Shown piece by piece: positions 9,651 to 17,320 of a DNA stretch of 64,000 nucleotides. A model generated the notes under the pieces. The model saw only the letters and a program-made list of their open reading frames with translations. It had not been told where the DNA came from and searched no databases. The stretch covers positions 620,001 through 684,000 of the forward strand of contig NZ_JMQM01000001.1 in the NCBI RefSeq assembly GCF_000733725.1, written 5' to 3'. This DNA is from Nitratireductor basaltis. GTDB taxonomy: Bacteria > Pseudomonadota > Alphaproteobacteria > Rhizobiales > Rhizobiaceae. The position numbers and the translations under genes were made by a program. How positions within the stretch are numbered: the first letter of the stretch is position 1; every line of letters begins with the position of its first letter.

Positions 9651-9950
9651 GCGCGCGCGGGAAGTCAAGATAGATGATGCATCGAATGCGCTGCGACGCA
9701 AAATGATGGCGGCTGCACTGACCGCAGGCGATGTGCTGCACCAGCAGAGCAGGCAGGGGATCGCCGAGAATTGGCATCGCCAATATCGACGGATCTGACG
9801 AGCAGAGCGCGCAAGAGCGCGGGGTTTTTGCTCGCCGGAAAGTTGGAGAACTCCTAGGTCTGTCTTGCGCATGCGAGGCTATGCTCAAACTTCGCGCGAT
9901 TTTTGCCGAGCGTGTTTTTCAGCTGGCCTGCGTGGAAAACGCTGTTAGAA
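9651..9950 (+). pseudogene. Fused remnants: small basic protein start, then internal part of the PD-(D/E)XK-like gene
   Basis: After a ribosome-binding site (gaggagaaagag), about 40 bp match the start of the small basic protein genes at 13973 and 16828, but the start codon is lost. From 9690 the sequence matches the gene at 5506: first NALRRKMMAAALTAGDVL against NLRRKMMASALAAGDVL. After a frameshift it continues as NIDGSDEQSAQERGVFA against IIDGSSEQSEPQRGIFA. It ends near 9950, just before the next gene. This shows that the locus was once present in more than one copy in tandem. Confidence 0.8.
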
Positions 9951-9992
9951 CATGAAGGAGGGCGAAGAAGAGGTGTGGGAGCGAAGAAGCCG

Positions 9993-11123
9993 ATGACCGA
10001 CGTCGAAACAGAGGGGTCGGAACGGGTGGCGCGGGAAGATGTCACGATTTCCATGCCGCGATGGGCGATCATCGGCATTTTTCTGATGCTGCTGGTAGGT
10101 GGCCTTGCCTATGCCCGGGATTTCCTGATGCCGGTTGTCCTAGCGCTGCTCCTGCAGCTCGTCTTCAGCCCGGTCCGACGTCAGCTCGAACGATGGGGCC
10201 TCCCCTCGGCGCTGGCCGCGATTCTGATCGTGGGGACCCTGGTGACCGGTGGTGCAGCCGGTGTCGCCAGCCTCGCCGTGCCGGCGAGCGGTTGGGTCGA
10301 CCGGGCTCCGGAGATCGGCCTAGAACTCCGCGAGAAGTTCGAGGAGATCCGCGGTGTCACCGAAGGCGTGGAAGAAGCGGCACAGCAGGTCGACGAAATC
10401 ACGGAAAGTGAAGAGGAGCCAAACGTTCAGCGCGTCAAGGTCGAGGAAGAAGGGAACGCGCTCGCAATAGCGATGTCGCTGCCGGCGGTGCTGGCCCAGG
10501 TTGTGTTCACGCTGATCCTGCTCTTCTTCCTGCTCTCTTCCGGCGACATGTTCTACGAGAAGATCGTCTACGTCCTGCCCAGCTTCAGGGACAAGCGCAG
10601 GGCGATCCGCATCGCCTATGACATCGAACGGAAACTCTCGCGCTATTTGTCCACCATTGCGCTGATCAACGCTGGCCTCGGCGTGTCTGTGGGGCTGGTC
10701 CTTTGGTGGCTTGGTATGCCGAGCCCGGCGCTATTCGCAGTCCTCGCATTCCTGCTCAACTTCATACCCTATGTCGGCTCGCTACTCGGCGTTGGCGCGG
10801 CGGTCATCGTCGCCATCGTGACGCTCGACACCCTGAACCAGGCGTTGGCCGTCGGAGCGGTCTATTTCGTACTGACGAGCATTGAGGGCCAGATCGTCAC
10901 ACCGTACTTCGTTGGTCGCAGCCTGCGCCTCAACACCGTGGTCGTCTTTCTGTCCGTCACGCTTTTCGCCTGGCTCTGGTCAGTAGTGGGCATGCTGGTC
11001 GCCACCCCGCTTCTCGTGGCGGTACGGACATTTTGCGAGCACGTCCCCGGCCTCCAGAACCTCGGCCATTTCCTGTCCGCACGAGGTGCGGAGTCAGAAG
11101 TTTCTGAAACCTCCGATTCATGA
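9993..11123 (+). CDS. AI-2E family (PF01594-type) membrane transporter
   Basis: A 376-aa polytopic inner-membrane protein. Hydrophobic segments flank a soluble, acidic coiled stretch (EKFEEIRGVTEGVEEAAQQV), the usual layout of the AI-2E transporter/permease family. The C-terminal half has the family's NFIPYVGSLLGVGAA and EGQIVTPYFVGRSLRLN signatures. Substrates of this family vary (AI-2 export, Na+/H+ exchange) and none can be assigned here. The ATG at 9993 is chosen; a GTG at 9975 is an alternative. It sits between decayed copies of the protease locus, so it is probably cargo inserted there. Confidence 0.82.
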   Translation: MTDVETEGSERVAREDVTISMPRWAIIGIFLMLLVGGLAYARDFLMPVVLALLLQLVFSPVRRQLERWGLPSALAAILIVGTLVTGGAAGVASLAVPASGWVDRAPEIGLELREKFEEIRGVTEGVEEAAQQVDEITESEEEPNVQRVKVEEEGNALAIAMSLPAVLAQVVFTLILLFFLLSSGDMFYEKIVYVLPSFRDKRRAIRIAYDIERKLSRYLSTIALINAGLGVSVGLVLWWLGMPSPALFAVLAFLLNFIPYVGSLLGVGAAVIVAIVTLDTLNQALAVGAVYFVLTSIEGQIVTPYFVGRSLRLNTVVVFLSVTLFAWLWSVVGMLVATPLLVAVRTFCEHVPGLQNLGHFLSARGAESEVSETSDS

Positions 11124-11510
11124 TGTGACCCTCAGCCGGTATGATGGCGAGATACAATAAGGCGGGATTTGCACCCACACCCAATCTCCTTCCCTCTCCC
11201 TCCTGCTTAGAGGCCTTTCCCGTCTTCACAGAAGGCCAGTTGGACGAGCCGTTGTGGATACCTATTCGATCCAGCTAGAAACGCTCGATCATCGCTGGCC
11301 CGCTTTCAGTCATCGAGGGGGGCATAGACGGTGACCGCGATGCCGCCGCACGCAATGGCGATAAACATCCGACGCAACGTTTTATGCGTCACTCCGGCAA
11401 TGTTAGCCTCGTCGGTTCACGCCCCTCACTCCGACGTACCCCCCAGTTGACTTTGTTGCAATTCGAGAATGACGCACCTCGCAATCGACGAGAAGCTCAC
11501 TCCGACCTTG
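11124..11510. other. Intergenic region without recognised features
   Basis: These 387 bp lie between the convergent permease and histidine kinase genes. There is no open frame with a plausible product and no clear hairpin with a T run. Confidence 0.4.
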
Positions 11511-12608
11511 TTAGGCGGGGAAGGCCACGGTGACACACGAACCGCGCCCCGAAGGCGATCGACCTGCGATGACCCGCCCGTCCAACTGGCTAGCGAGGGC
11601 AGCTACTACTTTCGTTCCCAGCCCACCTCCAGATGTTGGATTGTAGCCTGACGGTAAACCGCTGCCCTCGTCGCAAACGCTAATCTCGTGCGTCTTGGAC
11701 GTGATCCTGAAATAGACGTCGATCTTCCCTTCACCATGTTTTGCAGCGTTGGTGACGAGTTCGTTGACTATGAGACCGATTGACTGAATGCGGGTTGTTG
11801 GGATTTCGCCTTCGTCGCCACCGACGGATATGGGCTTTCCTACAATGTCCGACAGGTCGGCGCATAACCGTCGCAGAAACGTGATGCAGGAAGTGAACTC
11901 GGCCGCCTCGCCAGACTGGAAGTGACGATGCACACGCGCCACTGCCGCCACGCGGTTGGCCGCGATTTTAAGCTGTTCTGCAGTCGCGTCCGAAAGATGA
12001 TCCCCACGGCTTTGCAGGGTCAGCATGCCCGAAACGAACTGCAGACTATTCATGACGCGGTGATCAATCTCGCGCGCCAGGATCTCAGCCTTGGCAACTG
12101 CATTTCGGGCGGAGAGCCGCAGTTCCATTTGATCCATGACTACGGATGCGAGGTCTTTGAGGTCCTCAATTTCATCAGCGGCGACGGTACGCGGTGCTTT
12201 GTCGATGACGCAGAGAGTGCCGAGATTGAAACCGTCACTAGTCGTTAACGGTACGCCGGCGTAAAAGCGCAACCCGAAGTCCCCGGCGACAAGTGGGTTC
12301 GCGAGAGAGCGCGGATCAACGCTCGCATCCGGCAGGATATGCGGTTCAGGCGAAAGGATGGCCGATGCGCATAGACCGGGCTCGCGGTCGATCTGCTCCA
12401 CCGGAAGTCCATGATGGGATTTGAACCAAATGCGATCACTGTCGACAATACTGATTATCGCGATCGGCACACCGAAGCGGCGGGCTGCTATCGCTGTTAC
12501 ACGGTCGAACGCGCCGTCTGGTGGTGTGTCGAGAATATCGTAACGCCGTACAGCGGCCAAACGCTGAGGCTCGTTCCTGGGAATGATGCTTGGCGTGAAC
12601 GCGGTCAT
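11511..12608 (-). CDS. GAF-domain sensor histidine kinase, HisKA_2 type
   Basis: A 365-aa cytoplasmic kinase with no membrane segment. Residues 1-150 form a GAF domain (FGVPIAIISIVDSDRIWFKS, then FYAGVPLTTSDGFNLGTLCV). The phospho-acceptor His lies in a HisKA_2-like box (EIDHRVMNSLQFVSGML), and the ATPase domain has the N box (LIVNELVTNAAKHGEG) and G box (GLGTKVVAALASQL). This class is common in alphaproteobacteria, where it feeds the general stress response or single-domain regulators. No response regulator or sigma/anti-sigma gene is adjacent. The ATG at 12608 (MTAFTPS) is preferred over an ATG 12 codons upstream. Confidence 0.85.
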   Translation of the reverse strand: MTAFTPSIIPRNEPQRLAAVRRYDILDTPPDGAFDRVTAIAARRFGVPIAIISIVDSDRIWFKSHHGLPVEQIDREPGLCASAILSPEPHILPDASVDPRSLANPLVAGDFGLRFYAGVPLTTSDGFNLGTLCVIDKAPRTVAADEIEDLKDLASVVMDQMELRLSARNAVAKAEILAREIDHRVMNSLQFVSGMLTLQSRGDHLSDATAEQLKIAANRVAAVARVHRHFQSGEAAEFTSCITFLRRLCADLSDIVGKPISVGGDEGEIPTTRIQSIGLIVNELVTNAAKHGEGKIDVYFRITSKTHEISVCDEGSGLPSGYNPTSGGGLGTKVVAALASQLDGRVIAGRSPSGRGSCVTVAFPA

Positions 12609-12715
12609 AACAGAGCGATATCCCAACCTGATTATAGGGGGCAAGCGGCACTATATAAGTCCGTAACAGGAGTGTCGATAGGAAGATGGGAACCGGACGG
12701 GCAGAGGATTGTTGG

Positions 12716-12919
12716 CTGCTGAGAGTGGTTACGTAGACGAAGTTCTGTCGGTCAGTGATCACCATATCCAGACGGTTCAAAACCCGTCTCCCAGCTGCCA
12801 TGGATCCTGATTCTGGCGAGGTGGAATTAATCCCTCGCGCTACGACATCCGCGTTGATGAAGTCGCCCATCGCCTGGAGATATCGAAAGATCGTGGATTT
12901 CCCGGAACCGTTCGGGCGG
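12716..12919 (-). pseudogene. Remnant of a zeta-toxin-like P-loop kinase
   Basis: The minus strand reads a P-loop (PNGSGKSTIFRYL), then DFINADVVARGINSTSPES, then AAGRRVLNRLD and VTTLSS. This is the order of motifs in the N-terminal half of zeta-toxin-like ATPases. The gene is cut at its 5' side exactly where a copy of the protease gene begins (about 12914-12919), and its second half is missing. It is dead, and it marks a recombination junction. Confidence 0.7.
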
Positions 12920-13672
12920 CAGCTGGCACGCCGTAAACGCCGCGCCGTGACACTTGATGATGTGGAAGCGCGGCTTAAGGATCGACTTCCTCAGCTGGAT
13001 CAAGAACTACGCCATCGCTTTGCAGTGCATGAGGCTGGACATGTCGTCGCTCGGACACTAACGGGCGTAGCCGAGGTTGAGTTGGTGACGATCGAGGGAT
13101 CGGATGGACGGCCATACACCCTGTCGTCATTCCATCCAGACGTCATGCATCACGAAGAAGGCCGAACGAACCTGATCCGTTCGTATCTCGCAGGTCGTGC
13201 AGCTGAAGAGGTCGTGCTGGGCAGAACGACACTTGGTGCAGGCGGTGGTCAGCAATCCGATTTGGCTCAAGCAACCGCGCTCGCATTCTCCCTGGAAGCA
13301 TCAGTCGGCGTGGGAGCTCACCAACCATTCGTCTACCAATCACCTGATGCCTGGGAGGATGCTCTGGCAAGCGATCCCGAGATGCGAGCAAGAGTAAGCC
13401 AGCGCCTGGATGAAGCATATGCAGAAGCACTTTCACTGGTTCGACAGAATGTCAGCGGGATCATGCTCGTTGCTGAAGCGCTGATTGAGCACGGGACACT
13501 TGAAGGCGAACCACTTGCTCGGGTGCTCGAGAAGGTGCGGCAATGCGCGATGATGCGTGATGAGATGCAGCCAACCCATGATGCAGTGCCTGCAACGGGA
13601 AAAAAATTGAGATGTCTGGATTCAGGATCAGTGGAAGCCGATTCCGGAATGCGAGCCGGCGATTCGGGATAA
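12914..13672 (+). pseudogene. C-terminal fragment of the AAA+/M41 protease, copy B
   Basis: From GRQLARRKRRAVTLDDVEARL onward this matches the last 230 residues or so of the protease at 6830, with about 85-90 percent identical residues by eye. It includes HEAGH and GAGGGQQSDLAQAT. The AAA+ domain is absent. The frame extends upstream to 12755 only through the antisense of the zeta-toxin remnant, so no native start exists. The peptidase part is still open; it could only be made from a chance start. It ends in the GATTC-rich segment like the full gene. Confidence 0.85.
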
Positions 13673-13801
13673 GGGAAAAGCGATTCCGCCAGCCGAAGAA
13701 TGCATCTCCACGTGCAGGCAAGGCATCTCGCTTTGAAATAAATTGAGATCTTCGGATTCTGAATCACGGACGAGCGATTCAGATCTCTGGAAATTCGATT
13801 C
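13619..13801. repeat. GATTC (GANTC)-dense repeat, copy B
   Basis: Eight GANTC sites lie in 183 bp, at 13619, 13640, 13661, 13682, 13755, 13761, 13776 and 13797. The layout is the same as in copy A, including the gattctgaatc palindrome, with one extra unit. The first four are spaced exactly 21 bp apart. Conserved sequence continues to the ribosome-binding site before 13973. Confidence 0.82.
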
Positions 13802-13972
13802 CGAGAAGGAGGAAAGCGTTACTCCGGTAAACGCCGTGCACGGGCAGCAGGGCATGGCGACTACCGCTGTTCGTGCAGCAGTCGCTTCCTTGTTGTCTAT
13901 CCGCCGGCTTTTGTTCCTTGCATGGGTATCCCTCATCCTTGTCTCGTAGTGACGGGACAGAGGAGAAAGAGC

Positions 13973-14119
13973 ATGCCCCGAGCAGTGAAGTCAGATGATG
14001 CATCCCACAGGGAGCGCCAGCAGCGCTACCGGAAGCGACTGGCAGTGGAGAGGCGGCCGGAAGCGTCAGTCATTGATGTTGCGGTTGCTGCGGCTGTAGC
14101 TGCCGTCGACGTCCCTTAG
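13973..14119 (+). CDS. Small basic protein, truncated copy (48 aa)
   Basis: This copy begins MPRAVKSDDASHRERQQRYR and is nearly identical to the first 44 residues of the 93-aa protein at 16828. The sequence then switches to unrelated DNA at about 14107 and a stop follows. The same Shine-Dalgarno (gaggagaaagag) precedes it. It is probably non-functional, although the N-terminal helix is intact. Confidence 0.6.
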   Translation: MPRAVKSDDASHRERQQRYRKRLAVERRPEASVIDVAVAAAVAAVDVP

Positions 14120-14187
14120 CTACTTACGCAGTGGAACAGATTGTCAGTCTGCTCAGTTACAGCGTCAAACGGCAGAGGAGTCTAGCT

Positions 14188-14622
14188 ATGCAAGTTAATG
14201 ATATAATGACTCGCTACCCCGCCTGCTGCGGACCGAATGAGACGATCGAGGCGGCCGCGAAGCTTATGGCGGAACGATCGGTTGGATCTATCCCAGTGCT
14301 GAACGAGGCGGAGGAGCCAATTGGAGTAGTCACTGACCGCGATATCTGCTGTGGCGCGGTCGCTGAGGGGAAAGGTGGCGACACACCTGTCTCTGAAGTG
14401 ATGACCACGGATGTGCTCACGGTTTCTCAGGACGAGGACGTATCGTCTTGCTGCAAGAAGATGGAGCAGCGCCAAGTCCGCCGTGTGGTCGTAACGGACG
14501 AGGACGGAAAGTGTTGCGGGATTGTTGCTCAAGCGGACATCGCGCGAGACGCTAGCGGAGAAGAAACGGGGGATTTGGTTCAAGAGATCTCACGGCCAAG
14601 CAGTAAGTCGGGCTGCTGCTAA
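14188..14622 (+). CDS. CBS-domain protein with five vicinal cysteine pairs
   Basis: A 144-aa soluble protein made of two CBS motifs (IMTRYPACCGPNETIEAAA, then VGVVTDRDICCG; and VMTTDVLTVSQDEDVSS, then GIVAQADIARD). CBS pairs bind adenosyl ligands and regulate partners. It carries five CC pairs (PACCG, DICCG, SSCCK, GKCCG and the C-terminal GCC), which suggests thiol or soft-metal chemistry. That role is inference. The ATG at 14188 follows ggcagaggag. It lies with a 34-aa membrane protein and a CDF transporter in cargo placed between copies B and C. Confidence 0.8.
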   Translation: MQVNDIMTRYPACCGPNETIEAAAKLMAERSVGSIPVLNEAEEPIGVVTDRDICCGAVAEGKGGDTPVSEVMTTDVLTVSQDEDVSSCCKKMEQRQVRRVVVTDEDGKCCGIVAQADIARDASGEETGDLVQEISRPSSKSGCC

Positions 14623-14716
14623 GGCTGGCAAGTTACCGCGGTGCTGTCTCGTCCTGTATGTAGACGGTAATGCCGCTGCCCCATAACCAAGGCGCAGAAA
14701 AGGATTGGAGGGTAGC

Positions 14717-14821
14717 ATGATGGACGGCGGGATGATGTTTGGTATGGGATTGGGGTGGCTTCTGATCCTCGTAGTTCTGATCCTCGCGGTCTTTGCTTTA
14801 ATCAAGTACCTGCGAAAGTAG
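14717..14821 (+). CDS. 34-aa single-span membrane protein
   Basis: This tiny gene (MMDGGMMFGMGLGWLLILVV, then a basic tail ending IKYLRK) follows gattggagggtagc, a good ribosome-binding site. It has a Met/Gly-rich head, one hydrophobic helix and a C-terminal Lys-Tyr-Leu-Arg-Lys. A clear paralogue with the same plan and the same tail lies at 39805 in the copper module, which argues strongly that both are real genes. The function is unknown; Met-rich heads fit Cu(I) contact. Confidence 0.72.
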   Translation: MMDGGMMFGMGLGWLLILVVLILAVFALIKYLRK

Positions 14822-15247
14822 GTCGTTGCAGAGCGGCGCGCGAATGGGGTCCACGAATATGTACGTTTACCCTGCAGGCCCTTCGGGGAATGTCGTGGTA
14901 GCGAACCTGCGGGAGAAAGGTGTGCTGGCCAGTCGGTAGATCGCGGCCTCGTTCGCCATTCCGCTTTGCAGCACTGCGTGCGCTGAATGGTTACTGCTGA
15001 AGGATGCGTCGGAGGTGGTTGAGTACGCCCCGGCAACGTTTCGTCGCCGGTCAGCTCACTTTCCTGGCCGATGAGGCGCGCTCGATGAGAAACATGAAGG
15101 AACGACTGACTTACGGGCGTTGCGCTCGCCATTGTCAGCGTACTTGTGCTTTTACCGCTTATCCCCTCGGTCTCAAGCCAACTGTTAGCGACGACGCAGC
15201 AAGAGGGCGCAGCTACGCATTCCAGTCGGTCACTGGGGAGGTCACCA
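14822..15247. other. Intergenic region upstream of the CDF gene
   Basis: These 426 bp hold no gene I can support. The CDF reading frame stays open upstream through a hydrophobic stretch (about 15125-15180) that lacks a start codon, so this may be a decayed small membrane gene. Confidence 0.35.
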
Positions 15248-16183
15248 ATGCCGCATGATCACGGCCCCACTCATATCGATCCCAAGTCCGGCGATCGACG
15301 GGTATCGGTCGCTATTTGGGCGAACGGTCTCCTGACGGTCGCGCAGGTCGTCGGTGGCATATTGGCGGGCAGTGTCGCACTGATCGCGGACGCGCTGCAC
15401 AATTTTTCCGACATGGCTTCGCTCATAATTGCCTTCGTGGCACGCAAGATCGCGCGGCGGCCAGCCGACGAGCGCATGACCTTCGGCTACGGGCGCATCG
15501 AGATCGTCTCTGCGCTGATCAACTACACCACTCTGATCCTGATCGGCCTCTACCTGATCTACGAGGGCGGAATGCGGCTGATCGACCCGCCGCAGGTGCA
15601 GGGCTGGACCGTAGTCATCCTCGGCGGTGTGGCGCTCCTCGTGGATACGTTGACGGCTTGGCTCACTTGGTCGATGCAGAAAGGCAGCGTCAATATCCGT
15701 GCACTCTTCCTGCACAACCTCTCGGACGCGTTGGCCTCGGTTGCTGTGATTGTCGGAGGCTCGCTCATCTTGCTCTACGACATGCGTTGGGTAGATCCGG
15801 CGATTACCATCGGGATTGCGCTGTATATCCTCTACCTCGCCCTTACCGAGATCAGCGGACCAATCCGGACGCTAATGCTCGGCAGTCCCCCCGATATCGA
15901 CAACGGCAACGTCGTAAATGCAGTGCGCGCTGTCGAGGGAGTGGCCGATATCCATCACGTGCACCTCTGGCAGATGCAGGAGCACGAGGCGGCGCTCGAC
16001 TGCCACGTTGTCCTAACCGCGGAGGGATGGACTCGTACTGAGTCCATCAAGCGTGACATCAAGCGGCGGTTGAATGACCGCTTTGGCATCTCCCATTCCA
16101 CTCTCGAGTTTGAAAACGAAGACAACGCACATCAGAACGCCGACCTCTACGGGCACGGGAGCTCCGCGCCAGAGGAGAAATGA
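15248..16183 (+). CDS. Cation diffusion facilitator (CzcD/ZitB-like) efflux transporter
   Basis: A 311-aa inner-membrane divalent-cation/proton antiporter. It begins MPHDHGPTHIDPKSGDRR and has six membrane spans. The metal-site motifs HNFSD (after ALIADAL) and HNLSD (after RALFL) match Zn-type CDF transporters. A C-terminal cytoplasmic domain (VEGVADIHHVHLWQMQEHEA) completes the family. The ATG at 15248 has gtcactggggaggtcacca upstream. A close paralogue, broken, lies at 31984-32670. Zn, Cd or Co are likely substrates. Confidence 0.88.
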   Translation: MPHDHGPTHIDPKSGDRRVSVAIWANGLLTVAQVVGGILAGSVALIADALHNFSDMASLIIAFVARKIARRPADERMTFGYGRIEIVSALINYTTLILIGLYLIYEGGMRLIDPPQVQGWTVVILGGVALLVDTLTAWLTWSMQKGSVNIRALFLHNLSDALASVAVIVGGSLILLYDMRWVDPAITIGIALYILYLALTEISGPIRTLMLGSPPDIDNGNVVNAVRAVEGVADIHHVHLWQMQEHEAALDCHVVLTAEGWTRTESIKRDIKRRLNDRFGISHSTLEFENEDNAHQNADLYGHGSSAPEEK

Positions 16184-16269
16184 CGTGTTCACGAAAATCT
16201 GAAGGACCATGACCATAGCAATGGAATTGCCTGCGAGGGAAAGCGCGCGGTGGACGACATGGAGCACCT

Positions 16270-16528
16270 GCACGCTGCAGAAGCACTTTCACTGGTTCGA
16301 CAGAATGTCAGCGGGGTCACGCTCGTTGCTGAAGCCCTGATGGAGCACGGGACACTTGAAGGCGAACCGCTTGCTCGGGTGCTCGAGAAGGTGCGGCAAT
16401 GCTCAATAATGCGTGATGAGATGCAGCCAACGCATAATTCAGTGCCCACAACGCGAAATAATTTGAGATGTCTGGATTCAGGATCGGTGGAAGCCGATTC
16501 CGGAATGCGGACCAGCGATTCCGGATAA
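16270..16528 (+). pseudogene. 3'-end fragment of the AAA+/M41 protease, copy C
   Basis: From AEALSLVRQNVSGVTLVAEA to the stop, this matches the last 85 residues or so of copy B and of the full protease. No catalytic motif remains. It begins directly after unrelated sequence downstream of the CDF gene and ends in a GATTC-rich segment. Confidence 0.85.
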
Positions 16529-16656
16529 GGAAAAGCGATTCTGCCAGCTGAAGAATGCATCTCCACGTGCAGGCAAGGCATCTCACTACGAAACAAATTG
16601 AGATCTTCGGATTCTAAATCATGGATAAGCGATTCAGATCTCTCAGAAGCCGATTC
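16475..16656. repeat. GATTC (GANTC)-dense repeat, copy C
   Basis: Seven GANTC sites lie in 182 bp, at 16475, 16496, 16517, 16537, 16610, 16631 and 16652. The second half of the gattctgaatc palindrome is mutated (gaatc to aaatc). It is otherwise co-linear with copy B. Confidence 0.82.
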
Positions 16657-16827
16657 CGAGAAGGGCGAAAGCGTTACTCCGGCGAACGACGTGCGCGGGG
16701 AGAAGGGCAGGGAGGCTGTCGCTGTTCGTGCAGCAGTCGCTTCCTTGTTGTCTATCCGCCGGCTTTTGTTCCTTGCATGGGTATCCCTCATCCTTGTCTC
16801 GTAGTGACGGGACAGAGGAGAAAGAGT

Positions 16828-17109
16828 ATGCCCCGAGCCGTGAAGTCAGATGATGCATCCCACAGGGAGCGCCAGCAGCGCTACCGGACGCGACTGGCGG
16901 CGGAGAGGCGGCCGGAAGCGTCAGCCATTGATGTAGCGGTTGCTGCGGCTGTAGCTGCCTTTGCCAGTGCTGCGGCACGTGACCCCGCCCTTCATCCGCA
17001 GGCATTGCAGTGGATCCTGAGATACGCCAGGCGACGGTTGGTCGACGATGGCTATGACAGGGAGCAGGTCATGCGGGTGCTCCACCGCCGGATGCGCCGC
17101 TTCGGCTAG
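16828..17109 (+). CDS. Small basic protein of the protease locus (93 aa)
   Basis: The family is not recognised. It starts MPRAVKSDDASHRERQQRYR behind a strong Shine-Dalgarno (gaggagaaagag) that is conserved in all copies. The charged N-terminal helix is followed by an alanine-rich helix (IDVAVAAAVAAFASAAA) and an Arg-rich C-terminal helix (WILRYARRRLVDDG, then VLHRRMRRFG). It looks like a helical DNA- or protein-binding factor. This is the only full-length copy; 13973 is truncated, and at 9651 only a startless trace remains. The linkage to the protease 3' end in all copies suggests it was the last gene of the ancestral locus. Confidence 0.7.
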   Translation: MPRAVKSDDASHRERQQRYRTRLAAERRPEASAIDVAVAAAVAAFASAAARDPALHPQALQWILRYARRRLVDDGYDREQVMRVLHRRMRRFG

Positions 17110-17320
17110 TGCTGGCCCTTTGCGGATCACATGGTGATGCACTGTTCTGTATTCCCCCCATTACTCCATGTTTTTGAATCGGAATAACAGAAACTCACAT
17201 GGTGACGCTGAGGAGCCTCGATGGGCAGTGATGTCGTTTAGTTCCGAGATCGGTTGCATTTGAACGATCTCCCTCACCGCCTCGCAATGCATTGCCCGCT
17301 ATGGCTGCAAGTAACGAACT

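Noticed and set aside
12755-12913. N-terminal extension of the protease fragment copy B
   Set aside because: These residues are the antisense of the zeta-toxin-like remnant and not a protease N-terminus.
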